The notes beneath the pieces are model-generated. The model had not been told where the DNA came from. It saw nothing but the letters and a program-made list of their open reading frames with translations, and did no database searches. Of a stretch of 64,000 nucleotides of DNA, positions 15,899 through 24,571 are shown piece after piece; within the stretch, counting starts at the first letter, position 1, and each line of letters starts with the position of its first letter. The position numbers and the translations under genes are program-made. The stretch covers positions 186,001 through 250,000 of the forward strand of contig CASENS010000052.1 of assembly GCA_949289345.1 (NCBI GenBank). The letters are read 5' to 3'. Source of the stretch: an uncultured Bacteroides sp. (lineage in GTDB: Bacteria > Bacteroidota > Bacteroidia > Bacteroidales > Bacteroidaceae).

Positions 15899-16651
15899 CT
15901 AAATCAGCCTCAGTTGGGCGGCGAAGCCTACGGCCTCGGTGATGTTTTCTGCCTGTAGTTTTTCGAAGAGTTTCTTCTTGTGGAACTTCACGGTGTCGGC
16001 GCTGATGAAAAGTTGTTCGCCTATCTCCGTGTTACCCAGTCCGCGCACACTGAGGCTTAGGATGTCGTGCTCGCGGTCGGTTAGCGTCACGTTGGGTACT
16101 TCGCTCCAGCGTCGTGTCAGGAAGGAGTAGGTGTGGTGCGTCCGTGCTCCGTGCCGTGTCATGCGGACGTTGCCGGCTTTTTGGGCGAGGGAGAGGGACA
16201 CGGTGCATAGGGCCAGCCAGATATGTCCTTCCGGAGTGAGGAGTATAGGCGTCAGTTTGTGGTGAATGAGTTGCGGCCTCCCTTCGCCAGGATGACGCAG
16301 GTGGAAGTCGTATTCAACGGTCATCTCCGGACGCTCCTCTACGGGGCATTGATAGAAGAAACGGAAGCCTGCTTCGTTGATTTCGAGCAGCATTTGCAGT
16401 TCTTCGTCGCTTACTACTTGCGTGTAAAAGGCATAGCCCAGTTCTTGCACCTGTTCCGGTGTGTATCCGCAAAGGAAAAGCGGGTTGGGCGATACGTAGA
16501 GAAAGTTGCGTCGGTTGTAGTCGATGATGTAGAGGCTTTGGTTGGTGCTGCGTGCCATGGCGCGTACCATAGCTACGCAGGGGGCAAGGCTGTCGTATTG
16601 TTCATCAGCTATTTGAAGCAGGGGGATGGGCTGGAAGAAAGTGCGTGGCAT
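15899..16651 (-). CDS. LuxR-type transcriptional regulator with PAS-like sensor
   Basis: 250 residues from the ATG at 16651 (MPRTFFQPIPLLQI), chosen because it lies 2 nt after the toxin stop codon. Residues about 25-165 have a PAS-like pattern (LYIIDYNRRNFLYVSPNPLF, YTPEQVQELGYAFY, then LTPILLTPEGHIWLALCTVS). The C-terminal 65 residues are a GerE/LuxR helix-turn-helix: LTDREHDILSLSVRGLGNTE, IGEQLFISADTVKFHKKKLF. It has no receiver domain. It is the last gene of a three-gene run with a RelE/ParE-like toxin and its antitoxin, an unusual partnership. Signal and targets are unknown. Confidence 0.88.
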   Translation of the reverse strand: MPRTFFQPIPLLQIADEQYDSLAPCVAMVRAMARSTNQSLYIIDYNRRNFLYVSPNPLFLCGYTPEQVQELGYAFYTQVVSDEELQMLLEINEAGFRFFYQCPVEERPEMTVEYDFHLRHPGEGRPQLIHHKLTPILLTPEGHIWLALCTVSLSLAQKAGNVRMTRHGARTHHTYSFLTRRWSEVPNVTLTDREHDILSLSVRGLGNTEIGEQLFISADTVKFHKKKLFEKLQAENITEAVGFAAQLRLI

Positions 16652-16653
16652 GG

Positions 16654-16965
16654 TTATTTCAATGATTGGGTGAGTTGGCGGGGTTCGCGACGAGTATCCC
16701 ACAGGTCGGCGATGTGCAGCGTATCGTTTTCTACATAGTAGATAATCTTGCAGTTCTTGTGGGCTACGATGCTGCGGTATGGTTTCGCACGGTTCTCCAA
16801 CATAGGTTCTCTTTGTCCCATGTTAGGGTTCAGTGCAAGGCTGTTTACCCAATCCTGAATGTTTGCCATAAATCTGTTTAGGCTTTTTCTGCCGAGCGTG
16901 CTACAGTAAACAGCCATGCTGTACCATGCATTTTCTGCTTCCTGATGCCAAATCACTTGTAACAT
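16654..16965 (-). CDS. RelE/ParE-family toxin
   Basis: 103 residues. The pattern of the family is present: an N-terminal beta-strand (MLQVIWHQEAENAW), a long helix pair (YCSTLGRKSLNRFMANIQDW, VNSLALNPNMGQRE), RSIVAHKNCKIIYYVENDTL and HIADLWDTRREPRQL at the end. Such toxins are ribosome-dependent mRNA interferases (RelE) or gyrase poisons (ParE); which one cannot be decided here. The start overlaps the antitoxin's 3' end by 13 bp. Confidence 0.88.
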   Translation of the reverse strand: MLQVIWHQEAENAWYSMAVYCSTLGRKSLNRFMANIQDWVNSLALNPNMGQREPMLENRAKPYRSIVAHKNCKIIYYVENDTLHIADLWDTRREPRQLTQSLK

Positions 16966-17234
16966 GTTTCTACAAATTGCTGCATCCTGCGGTTCATTTC
17001 TTCATTAGTGATATATCGTCCGGCTGCGAAGTCAGCTTCCGAACGGTCAATCCGTGCGTGCAGTTCCTCCAGGGTGTAGGGCTTCAACGTCTCCTCTTCT
17101 TTTTCTTTCTTCAGCTTGCCCATGGCGCGGCGGTAGGCGCGGCGGATGCTTTCCAATACTTCGAGGTTGTCCACGTTGCTGATGTCTTGCAACAGTTGGG
17201 CGCGATAGGTATCGATGTTGACGGTGGTACTCAT
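16953..17234 (-). CDS. Antitoxin of the RelE/ParE-like pair
   Basis: 93 residues, first gene of the run. A short N-terminus with TYRAQLLQDISNVDNLEVLESIRRAYRRAM, a lysine/glutamate-rich linker and an unstructured-looking C-terminal segment (YTLEELHARIDRSEADFAAGR then YITNEEMNRRMQQF) are typical of Bacteroidetes antitoxins that wrap a RelE-fold toxin. A -7 box TATCTTTG lies on the minus strand at 17271-17264. It overlaps the toxin gene by 13 bp. Confidence 0.82.
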   Translation of the reverse strand: MSTTVNIDTYRAQLLQDISNVDNLEVLESIRRAYRRAMGKLKKEKEEETLKPYTLEELHARIDRSEADFAAGRYITNEEMNRRMQQFVETCYK

Positions 17235-17316
17235 AAGGCTTTGTTGTTTAGGAGTTACGGGGACAAAGATAGCGATTATTCCTTTACGTTGTATGAACGT
17301 GAGCGAAACACATCCG

Positions 17317-18627
17317 TCAATGACTCTCTTTTTCTTTCTTCCGATACAAGCCGGTCACTAAGTCGCAGGCTGTTTGTAACCCCAGGCTGCCGGTATTGAG
17401 TGTCAGGTCGTAGCGGTGCGGGTCGCCCCATTTCTCGCCGGTGTAGTATTCGTAGTGGGTACTGCGGTTGCGGTTGATGCGGTTAATCTCCGTCCGGGCT
17501 TTGTCGGCTGGGATGCTGTATTCTTTGGTGCAACGACGGTAGGTGCTTTCGGCATCGGCATAGCAGAACACTTTGATGAGGTGCGGATAGTTTTGCAGCA
17601 CATAGTCGGCACAGCGTCCTACGATGATGCATGGTCCTTGTGAGGCCAGTTCATGGATGATGTTGCTTTCGGCCACAAACAGCACATCGTCCGGTGACAG
17701 GCTCCGTTCACGCGAAGTTTCACTCCCCGCTGCCAGGATGCACTTCAGCCAGAAAGAAGGAATGGACTGTTCATTCTTGCGGATATAAGTCTCGTCAATG
17801 CCACTCTTCTGTGCGGCCAGATGAATGAATTCCTTGTCATAGAGTTTGATGCCTAATTCCTTGGACAACATCTCACCCAATAGGTGGCCGCCGCTGCCGT
17901 ATTCGCGGGCAATAGTGATGATGATATGCAGTGATTTTTCGGTTGTTCCCGTTTCCACAGATGCTTTTCGCTTCTCCGTTATCCAGCGGTCGATGAAACG
18001 GTAGTAAGGACTGACGAAGTGCACGATGGGACCTACGAGCAAGGCGGCTATTACTGTGCCTTCGCGTACCCCGTAGAGTCCGCCCATGAAGCTAAAGGAC
18101 AAGGCAATGGCTATGAGTACCAACGTCCAGTCGAATCCCAGTTTTACATAGCCGAAGTCTTTTCGGAACTTCAATGAGATGACCCTTACAAAGTATTCAC
18201 CCGCCATCATGGCCACATCAGCTTTCACTTCCAGAGCGATGCCGATAGCCAGGATAATGCACCCTACCAGCAGATTGGTGATTTTACTGAGATAGGTGAC
18301 GGGAGTCAGGTCTTGGATGAGATACATGCACAAGTCGATACAGGTGCCGAAGAAGAAAGTGACGATGATTTGCAGCAGATACATGCGCATATCATTTTTG
18401 AGTTGCCGTCGTGTCATCAGCGGAAGTTCCAGAACAACGAACAGCAGGTTCAGAATAATGGTCCACTGACCCATGCTGAACGGGGTAAACATGCTGGCCA
18501 CGTAGGTGACACTGGTGATAGGCGAAGTACCCAAAGCTGCTTTCGTGATGTAAGCAATGCCCATAGCGTTGATAAAGAGGGCGATGACAAATAGAAAATA
18601 ACGTCTGATAATATATTTATTCTGCAT
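17317..18627 (-). CDS. Fusion of a YczE/YitT-like membrane domain with a cytidylate kinase-like domain
   Basis: 436 residues from the ATG at 18627 (the longer frame starts at TTG). Residues 1-215 have about five membrane helices with YITKAALGTSPITSVTYVA, a motif of the YczE/DUF6198 membrane family. Residues about 230-436 are a cytidylate kinase-like P-loop domain: IITIAREYGSGGHLLGEMLS, IKLYDKEFIHLAAQKSGI, a lid-like ERSLSPDDVLF, CIIVGRCADYVLQ and CTKEYSIPADKARTEINRIN. The kinase half would be cytoplasmic. Substrate unknown. A -7 box TATATTTG lies at 18678-18671 (minus), and a small stem-loop (CTCGCTT/AAGCGAG) is in the leader near 18650. Confidence 0.85.
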   Translation of the reverse strand: MQNKYIIRRYFLFVIALFINAMGIAYITKAALGTSPITSVTYVASMFTPFSMGQWTIILNLLFVVLELPLMTRRQLKNDMRMYLLQIIVTFFFGTCIDLCMYLIQDLTPVTYLSKITNLLVGCIILAIGIALEVKADVAMMAGEYFVRVISLKFRKDFGYVKLGFDWTLVLIAIALSFSFMGGLYGVREGTVIAALLVGPIVHFVSPYYRFIDRWITEKRKASVETGTTEKSLHIIITIAREYGSGGHLLGEMLSKELGIKLYDKEFIHLAAQKSGIDETYIRKNEQSIPSFWLKCILAAGSETSRERSLSPDDVLFVAESNIIHELASQGPCIIVGRCADYVLQNYPHLIKVFCYADAESTYRRCTKEYSIPADKARTEINRINRNRSTHYEYYTGEKWGDPHRYDLTLNTGSLGLQTACDLVTGLYRKKEKESH

Positions 18628-18721
18628 ACTTAGAAAATTTAGTCTTTCCTCGCTTTCGCTTAAGCGAGTGCAAATATACAAAAAAACAGCCGGATTATTC
18701 TCTCCTTTTGCCCCTCAAGCA

Positions 18722-18803
18722 GGTTGATACGCCACTTTCTGGCTCGTCGGTTAACATCCCTTAGTACTTGTTGAGCGGCCGTTGAACAAGAAAGTGTATC
18801 GAG
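18722..18803. repeat. Inverted repeats between divergent genes
   Basis: CTTGTT at 18767 pairs with AACAAG ending 18790 around a GCGGCCG core. An outer, imperfect pair reads GATACGCCACTTTCT at about 18726 and AGAAAGTGTATC at about 18789. It lies upstream of the GLPGLI gene and could be a regulator site or a terminator; the sequence does not decide. Confidence 0.4.
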
Positions 18804-18847
18804 TTGCCGACCTTTGCCTCATCAAAAATACTAAAAACAATAGAACG

Positions 18848-19675
18848 ATGAAAAGAACATTTGCACTGATTCTGCTGCTGCTCCCCCTCTGGCTGGGCGC
18901 ACAAGAAAAAGCCATTTACCGCATCACTTACGATTGCGATGCCCTGCGTGACAACAAAGTACGGAAGACCTATCGCTGGAATCTGGACATAGGGGAGGCC
19001 ACCGCCGTCTTCTACAATTCAGCCAACCGTCAATATCTCCAAGCGTCTGAAGAGCTTCAGCATTCTAAAGACGTCATGGCGGGCATAGCCGGCTTGCAAC
19101 AACTTTGGGCGAAGTATCCCAACCGGAGCAACCTGCAAGTCTTGACGGGTAAGCCCCAACCGGGGAAATATACATACATGAATGCGATAGGTGCTGACGA
19201 CCTGAAGTATGAAGACTCCTTACCGCAGTGGGACTGGACGCTGACGGACAGCGTGAAGACAATATGCGGCTATGCCTGCCACCAGGCGGAGACAGAGCTG
19301 TATGGCCGCACGTGGACAGTGTGGTATTGTCCGGAACTGCCCCTGTCCTATGGCCCGTATGTGTTGGGCGGACTGCCGGGGCTTATCTTAGAGGCGGTGG
19401 ATGCAGACGGCTTTTTCCACTTCACGGCGGTCGGCATCGAGCAAGCTCCGGAAGATGTCCGGGTGGAGTTGGGACCGAGCCTGCATAAGCCTGTGAAGTG
19501 TACACGAAAGAAGTATCTGGCCTTGCGCAAGGTTCGTGATGGACAGAGTTATTCTGAGCTTGCCAAAGAGGCCTTGGCCGGCTCTGGAGGCAAGGTGGTC
19601 AAGATTACGGATGCCAACGGCAATGACATATCAAATCAGGAGCGGCCCAAGAAGAATTACTTAGACTTGGAGTGA
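18848..19675 (+). CDS. GLPGLI-family secreted protein
   Basis: 275 residues from the ATG at 18848 (MKRTFALILLLLPLWLGAQ, a signal peptide); the longer frame begins at TTG. The name-giving motif GGLPGLILE occurs about two-thirds in, preceded by YGRTWTVWYCPELPLSYGPY, as is usual. GLPGLI proteins of Bacteroidetes are periplasmic or outer membrane associated and often sit just before a TonB-receptor-like barrel, as here (4 bp gap to the next gene). Their biochemical role is unknown. Confidence 0.92.
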   Translation: MKRTFALILLLLPLWLGAQEKAIYRITYDCDALRDNKVRKTYRWNLDIGEATAVFYNSANRQYLQASEELQHSKDVMAGIAGLQQLWAKYPNRSNLQVLTGKPQPGKYTYMNAIGADDLKYEDSLPQWDWTLTDSVKTICGYACHQAETELYGRTWTVWYCPELPLSYGPYVLGGLPGLILEAVDADGFFHFTAVGIEQAPEDVRVELGPSLHKPVKCTRKKYLALRKVRDGQSYSELAKEALAGSGGKVVKITDANGNDISNQERPKKNYLDLE

Positions 19676-19679
19676 ACCT

Positions 19680-22205
19680 ATGCGCATTTCTCTTTTTATA
19701 CTATTAATAGGCATATTGGGAGCGGTGAGGGTGATGGCCCAGTCCTCCTTGCCTTTCAAGGGAACCGTGCACGATGCGTCCGGCCAGCCGCTTTATGGGG
19801 CCAATGTCGTGCTTTATGCTGACGGAGGCAAACTCTTGGGTTATACAGTCGTGGGGCGGGACGGGCATTTCTCCCTGAAACATCTGCCTGGAGCCGACTG
19901 CCTGACCGTCAGCTTCATGGGCTACAAGCCCGTCACCTTGCCGGTGGCCGGATTCCGGAACGGACAGGACATCGTACTGACGGAAGCGGCTTTCCAACTT
20001 CGAGAAGTGGTAGCAAAGGCCGAACGCATTTCACAGCGTGGAGATACACTGACTTATTCCGTAGCCAACTTCAAGCAAGCGCAGGACCGCTCCATTGCCG
20101 ATGTCATCGCCAAGATGCCGGGATTGGAGGTGACGCCTAACGGCAGCATCGAGTATCAGGGCAGGGCCATCAACACGTTCTACATCGAGGGTCTCGACCT
20201 GATGGGCGGGCAGTATGCCGTGGCAAGCAACAACATCCCGGCGGACAAAGTGCAGGATGTGCAGGTGCTGGAGCATCATCAGAAGGTGAAGTCCCTGCGC
20301 GGGGTCAGCTTCAGCGAGCAGGCCGCACTCAACATAGTCCTGAAGGAAGATGCCCGTTCGGTGTGGACGGGATTGGCCGACCTGGGTGTGGGTGTGGCAG
20401 GGCGGGGTGAAGGCGTGACGTACGACAACCGTCTGATGGGGATGCAGTTCAACAAGCGTTTCCAGACCTTGATGATGTATAAGAACAACAACACGGGCAC
20501 CGACATCGGCCACGAGGTGCTGGACATTGCCGACCTGGGCGGCTATCAGGCCGAGGCGGGACTTATCAGCCTGATGGAGTTGGGCGGTCCGGACTTCAGC
20601 GCGCAACGCTACACGTTCAACAGCAGTCACCTACTGGCCGGCAACTGGCTGTGGAAGACCGGACGTGATGCCGATCTGCGCATCCAGGCCAGCGGCTTCC
20701 TCGACCGGGAAGAACAGCGCAGCGGGAGTTCCCTCACCTACCTGACCATCGACGGGATGCCCGTGATTACGGAAGACTATAGCCTGACCAACCGGCGGAA
20801 GGAGCTGAAAGGCGAGGTATGCTACACCCTGAATGCCGACCGCACCTATCTTCGGAGCAGCACCCGGGTGTATGCCGACTGGGATGCCGGAGCGGGAACG
20901 ATGCACTGCAACGATCGCGATGTCCCGCTGAGTGTTAAGCCCTATAAGCGCATGGTTTCCGAGGACTTGAGCCTGTCGCGCACCACGACACGGGGAGACG
21001 TGTGGCAGTTGTATTCCTCCACCGGCTGTACCTTCCTGCCCGGTCAGCTCCTGACCATCAACGGGCAGACCCAACTGCTGGACTTGAGCCTGTTTTCCAC
21101 TCGGAACGAGGCGGCTTTCAGCAAGAAGCTGGGGCGGCATTTCTTGAAAAACACGGCGGGATTCGACTACAGGCGGCAATCCGTCAATGGCATCGTCTGG
21201 CAGTTGGCGCAGCCGTATTGGGAGTCTTCCACCCAGCTAAGGTTCGGCAGCCATCGGCTGGAAGGCGGCGTCAAGGTCAGCTATGTCCGGCAGGCTTATG
21301 ACGGTTCAACTGTCGGGCGTGTCTGGGCAGAACCATCCTTGCGCTGGGAGTGGAAGTCGTCTCCGCAATCCGAGTGGACTCTCAACTACCGTTTGTCGGC
21401 CACGCCCCGCGAGGGAACGTCCTTGGTCATAGGGCCTCTCTTTACGTCCTACCGCAACCAATATGCGGGCAGCGGGCAGATGGGCGAACGGTTCTCCCAT
21501 ATCCTATTGGGCAGTTATCAGTATCGCCATCCTGTAACGGGATTCTTCTTCAATCTCCGTCCGATGTATGTCCGCTCTTCCGGCAATATCTTGTATGAGA
21601 GTGCGTTGGACAATGACGTTTATGTGCGGCGGGCCACGACCCGGACTTACCGTTCGGACTCGTACAGCGTCAGCACCCGCCTGGCGAAGACTTTCTTTTG
21701 GGGCAGGACTACGGTCGGACTGAACGGTTCGTTCCACTCCGCAGGCTATGCGTTCTTGTCTTCCGGGCAGGTGATGGAGGGCAGAGTGGATGGCTACACC
21801 GTGTCGTTGGACTATTCGCTTCGTCCGCTCAAGTGGCTTTCCGTGGAGGGGGAATCCAAGGCAATGGTCACCTGCCGCAAGGATTTGAGCGATGCTTCCG
21901 TCCCGGTCGGCCGCGTGGTGGATTGGTCTCACTATGGGAATTTCCACATTTTGCCTGCCGCTGGGTGGATGCTGTCGTGGGACAATGAACTGTATCACAG
22001 CAGCGAGAAGAGTTTCGGGTTGAATTATTTCTGCAATGTCTCCTTGAGCTACCGGACGAAGCGTTGGGAACTGTCCTTGCTGGCGAACAACGTGGCGGGC
22101 ACTTCGGAATACCGGCGCAGGGTGGTGTCTTCCACGCTCCAGTCCTATACACTGACCTATCTCCGGCCACGGGAGTTCCTGCTGAAGTTCAGCATCGACC
22201 TATAG
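19680..22205 (+). CDS. Outer membrane beta-barrel protein, TonB-receptor-like with CarboxypepD_reg domain
   Basis: 841 residues. Signal peptide (MRISLFILLIGILGAVRVMA), then a carboxypeptidase regulatory-like domain (FKGTVHDASGQPLYGANVVL, LPGADCLTVSFMGYKP), a plug-like region (YSVANFKQAQDRSIADVIAK MPGLEV; GRAINTFYIEGLDLMGGQYA) and a long beta-strand-rich barrel ending in aromatic-terminated strands (REFLLKFSIDL). No SusD follows, so it is not a glycan-uptake SusC of the usual kind. It forms an operon with the GLPGLI gene. Cargo unknown. Local GC is higher than in the rest of the window. Confidence 0.88.
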   Translation: MRISLFILLIGILGAVRVMAQSSLPFKGTVHDASGQPLYGANVVLYADGGKLLGYTVVGRDGHFSLKHLPGADCLTVSFMGYKPVTLPVAGFRNGQDIVLTEAAFQLREVVAKAERISQRGDTLTYSVANFKQAQDRSIADVIAKMPGLEVTPNGSIEYQGRAINTFYIEGLDLMGGQYAVASNNIPADKVQDVQVLEHHQKVKSLRGVSFSEQAALNIVLKEDARSVWTGLADLGVGVAGRGEGVTYDNRLMGMQFNKRFQTLMMYKNNNTGTDIGHEVLDIADLGGYQAEAGLISLMELGGPDFSAQRYTFNSSHLLAGNWLWKTGRDADLRIQASGFLDREEQRSGSSLTYLTIDGMPVITEDYSLTNRRKELKGEVCYTLNADRTYLRSSTRVYADWDAGAGTMHCNDRDVPLSVKPYKRMVSEDLSLSRTTTRGDVWQLYSSTGCTFLPGQLLTINGQTQLLDLSLFSTRNEAAFSKKLGRHFLKNTAGFDYRRQSVNGIVWQLAQPYWESSTQLRFGSHRLEGGVKVSYVRQAYDGSTVGRVWAEPSLRWEWKSSPQSEWTLNYRLSATPREGTSLVIGPLFTSYRNQYAGSGQMGERFSHILLGSYQYRHPVTGFFFNLRPMYVRSSGNILYESALDNDVYVRRATTRTYRSDSYSVSTRLAKTFFWGRTTVGLNGSFHSAGYAFLSSGQVMEGRVDGYTVSLDYSLRPLKWLSVEGESKAMVTCRKDLSDASVPVGRVVDWSHYGNFHILPAAGWMLSWDNELYHSSEKSFGLNYFCNVSLSYRTKRWELSLLANNVAGTSEYRRRVVSSTLQSYTLTYLRPREFLLKFSIDL

Positions 22206-22276
22206 GAAGTACGCTTTCCGTGCTGTCTTTGTCCGGCCTTCCCTATACCAAGGTCATGCAGGCGCAGTACCTCCAT

Positions 22277-22342
22277 TAGGAAGAGGTGGCACCTATTGTA
22301 GGAAAAGGTGGCACTGATTGTAGGAAAAGGTGGCACCTTTTC
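22277..22342. repeat. 22-bp-pitch dyad array (GGTGGCACC words) between convergent genes
   Basis: TAGGAAAAGGTGGCAC-like words start at 22277, 22299 and 22321, exactly 22 bp apart. Each is centred on the dyad GTG-G-CAC (centres 22289, 22311, 22333). The last copy extends to the perfect 19-bp dyad GAAAAGGTGGCACCTTTTC (22324-22342). An additional inverted pair TATAGGAAG/CTTCCCTATA flanks 22201-22247. The site lies between the barrel gene and the response regulator, which converge. Confidence 0.85.
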
Positions 22343-22409
22343 TATGTGGGGGTACTGGCTTGTGTCGGACGAAGTGCTTAGGATGCCCGGTCTTTGTCGG
22401 ATGTCGGGG

Positions 22410-23099
22410 TCAATAGAGTAGCCGGTAGCCCTCTCCCCGCTGGTTAATCAGCTTCACGTCGGGGTCTTTGGAGAGGCGGCGTCTCAGTCGGGAGATGAGT
22501 GTCTGGAAGCTGCGGGTGCAGAAGAAGTCGTCGTCGCCCCAGAGGTCCAGCAGGATGTCCTTGGCGGGGACGATGGCATGCGGGTGGCGACAGAGGCGTT
22601 CCAATATCTCGCTTTCCCGGTTGGGCAGTTCGTGGATTTCGCCGGTGGGCAGGTAGGTCAGTGTCCGTTTGCAGGGGTCGAATTGGTAGTGGCCGATTCG
22701 TGTTTGCTCTTTCTGCGGGGCGGAGGTGGGGGAGATTCTGCCCAGCAGGGCTTGTATGCGCACCATCAGTTCTTTCATTCCGAAGGGCTTCTTCAGGTAA
22801 TCGTTGCCCCCGGCGTGAAAGCCTTCCACCACATCGTCCACCGTGCTCTTGGCTGTCAGGAAGAGGATGGGCGTGCGACTGTCCGTCTGCCGAATCCTCC
22901 GCACCATGTCCAGGCCGGACAGTTGGGGCATCATGATGTCCGCCACCAGAATATCCGGTGAGAGCTGGGCGAATGCTTCCAGTCCGGCTTCACCGTCGGT
23001 GGCCAGGGAGACCTGGAAGTGGTTGGCTTCGAGGGCGTCTTTGATAATTCTGGCCAATGTGGGTTCGTCTTCTACTATCAGTACGTGTATCTTGTCCAT
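22410..23099 (-). CDS. OmpR/PhoB-family response regulator
   Basis: 229 residues. N-terminal receiver with the acidic pocket (IVEDEP), phospho-acceptor D54 in LVADIMMPQLSG and the LTAKST lysine region. C-terminal winged helix: GHYQFDPCKRTLTYLPTGEI, LPNRESEILERLCRHP, and SFQTLISRLRRRLSKDPDVK. It would be phosphorylated by the kinase encoded directly upstream (1-bp gap). Its operon ends facing the GLPGLI/barrel operon, which is a possible but unproven target. Confidence 0.95.
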   Translation of the reverse strand: MDKIHVLIVEDEPTLARIIKDALEANHFQVSLATDGEAGLEAFAQLSPDILVADIMMPQLSGLDMVRRIRQTDSRTPILFLTAKSTVDDVVEGFHAGGNDYLKKPFGMKELMVRIQALLGRISPTSAPQKEQTRIGHYQFDPCKRTLTYLPTGEIHELPNRESEILERLCRHPHAIVPAKDILLDLWGDDDFFCTRSFQTLISRLRRRLSKDPDVKLINQRGEGYRLLY

Positions 23100-23100
23100 G

Positions 23101-24450
23101 CTATAATTCGATGTAAAATGTGCTACCCTTGCCCGGTGTGCTTTCCACCGTCAGGCGGCCGCCGTGCTTCTCCACGATGTTCTTTGCGAAAAACAGTCCG
23201 ATGCCGTAACCCTTGACGTTGTGCACATCGCCGGTGGGCACCCGGTAGAATTTCTCGAAGATGTGGATTTGGTCGTGCGGGGTGATGCCGATGCCGTTGT
23301 CCGCGATGGATATGCAGGTCTTGTCCCCGTCCTGTCGGGCTTCGAGGGCGATGGTTACTTGCTTGCTCGAATACTTCACGGCATTGTCGAGCAGCGTGGA
23401 GAGCACGCTGGACATCAGCTTGCGGTCCATCCGGACGGTGAGGTCGTCGGGGCGGACAGAGACCGTTGTCGTGCAGGGCTTCTTGGCGCTCAGCCGGGTC
23501 TGGGCGGCGGCTTCTTCCAGTAGCGGCCTGATGGCGGTATCGGTCAGGTCGAGTTGCAGGCTGTCCCGGTTCTTCAGCGTGGTGGAGAGAATCATTTCCA
23601 CCAGCCCTGTCAGCTTGTCCAGTTGTCCTTTGATGATGTTCAGGTATTCTTCGCGCAGGGAGGGATTGTTGCCTAAGTCGCTGCATTCCAGCAGGGTGTC
23701 GCTGGCGGCATAGGCCACGGCGATGGGTGTCTTCAGTTCGTGGGTGATGTTGCCGGTGAAGTCGTTTTTCATTCGCTCCAGGTCCCGCTGTTTCCGCAAG
23801 GCTCTGTCGATGAAGACAAAGGCGGCGATGACTGTCAGCAGGATGCCCGCCGACACGGCCAGTACGCCTGCCATTCCCCGGAGGATGTGCGCGGCGAAGG
23901 ATGGGGAGCGGAATTCGTAGGTACCGGCATTGAGGTTGGAGACAATCGGGATGACGGGGTCGTCCGTCGCGGGTCGGTATCCTGCCGTGCAGACGGAATC
24001 AACCGCTTGTCCGTCGCGCAGGAAACGTAGCTGGTGGGGCAAAGGTAACCCGATGGAGTCCAGGGCGGGTGTAAAGAGTTCGTCCACCCGGCGGATATTG
24101 AAATTACCGGCGATGAATGCTTCTCCTTCCGGCGTGTGGTGGTCAATGCGGTGTATGGTGATTTCCTTGGGCTTTCCTTTGAGCGTGTCCATGCCGATGG
24201 ATATGATCTTACCCGTGGGATTGGGTGAGGGAGTATAGAGGACGGTGGTGTCCGACTCCAGACTTTTGCGGAACTGCTCGGCAAACTCCATACCTTCCGC
24301 TTCGGTCAGCAGGGAACTGATTTGGGTCGTGAGCGCCTGCCGCTGGCTGGTATATAGTCCGTGCAGCCAATAGGCCTCGTAGGCGGCCACGGCCAGCAGG
24401 GTTCCTATCGCTATGAGGAGGATAGAATGGTTCCGGAAGAAATGGTTCAT
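23101..24450 (-). CDS. Membrane sensor histidine kinase
   Basis: 449 residues. Membrane helix near residues 8-30, a periplasmic sensor of about 170 residues with no family I recognise, a second helix (GMAGVLAVSAGILLTVIAAF), then HisKA with NITHELKTPIAVAYAA (phospho-histidine H237) and an HATPase_c domain with N, G1 and G2 boxes (DNAVKYSS, ISIADNGIGITPHD, KGYGIGLFFAKNI). The gene precedes its response regulator. A -7 box TATCTTTG lies on the minus strand at 24491-24484. Confidence 0.95.
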   Translation of the reverse strand: MNHFFRNHSILLIAIGTLLAVAAYEAYWLHGLYTSQRQALTTQISSLLTEAEGMEFAEQFRKSLESDTTVLYTPSPNPTGKIISIGMDTLKGKPKEITIHRIDHHTPEGEAFIAGNFNIRRVDELFTPALDSIGLPLPHQLRFLRDGQAVDSVCTAGYRPATDDPVIPIVSNLNAGTYEFRSPSFAAHILRGMAGVLAVSAGILLTVIAAFVFIDRALRKQRDLERMKNDFTGNITHELKTPIAVAYAASDTLLECSDLGNNPSLREEYLNIIKGQLDKLTGLVEMILSTTLKNRDSLQLDLTDTAIRPLLEEAAAQTRLSAKKPCTTTVSVRPDDLTVRMDRKLMSSVLSTLLDNAVKYSSKQVTIALEARQDGDKTCISIADNGIGITPHDQIHIFEKFYRVPTGDVHNVKGYGIGLFFAKNIVEKHGGRLTVESTPGKGSTFYIEL

Positions 24451-24571
24451 TATCGCTTGTTTTTGTCTGGTTCACTTTGGCGGCAAAGATACAAAATCAG
24501 GCGCGGATACCGTCCGTCGCTATTCGCAAAAAAACGTTGGAATCCGCGTCTTGTGGCAGGACAATGCCCGG

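Noticed and set aside
16651-16702. Longer N-terminus for the LuxR-type regulator
   Set aside because: The extra 17 codons overlap the toxin gene and lack similarity to a sensor domain; the ATG at 16651 fits operon spacing.
20031-21179. Two long minus-strand frames inside the beta-barrel gene
   Set aside because: Antisense shadows produced by the high GC of this gene; no recognisable protein features.
22201-22247. Intrinsic terminator after the barrel gene
   Set aside because: TATAGGAAG and CTTCCCTATA pair, but the loop is long and no T run follows, so I did not call a terminator.
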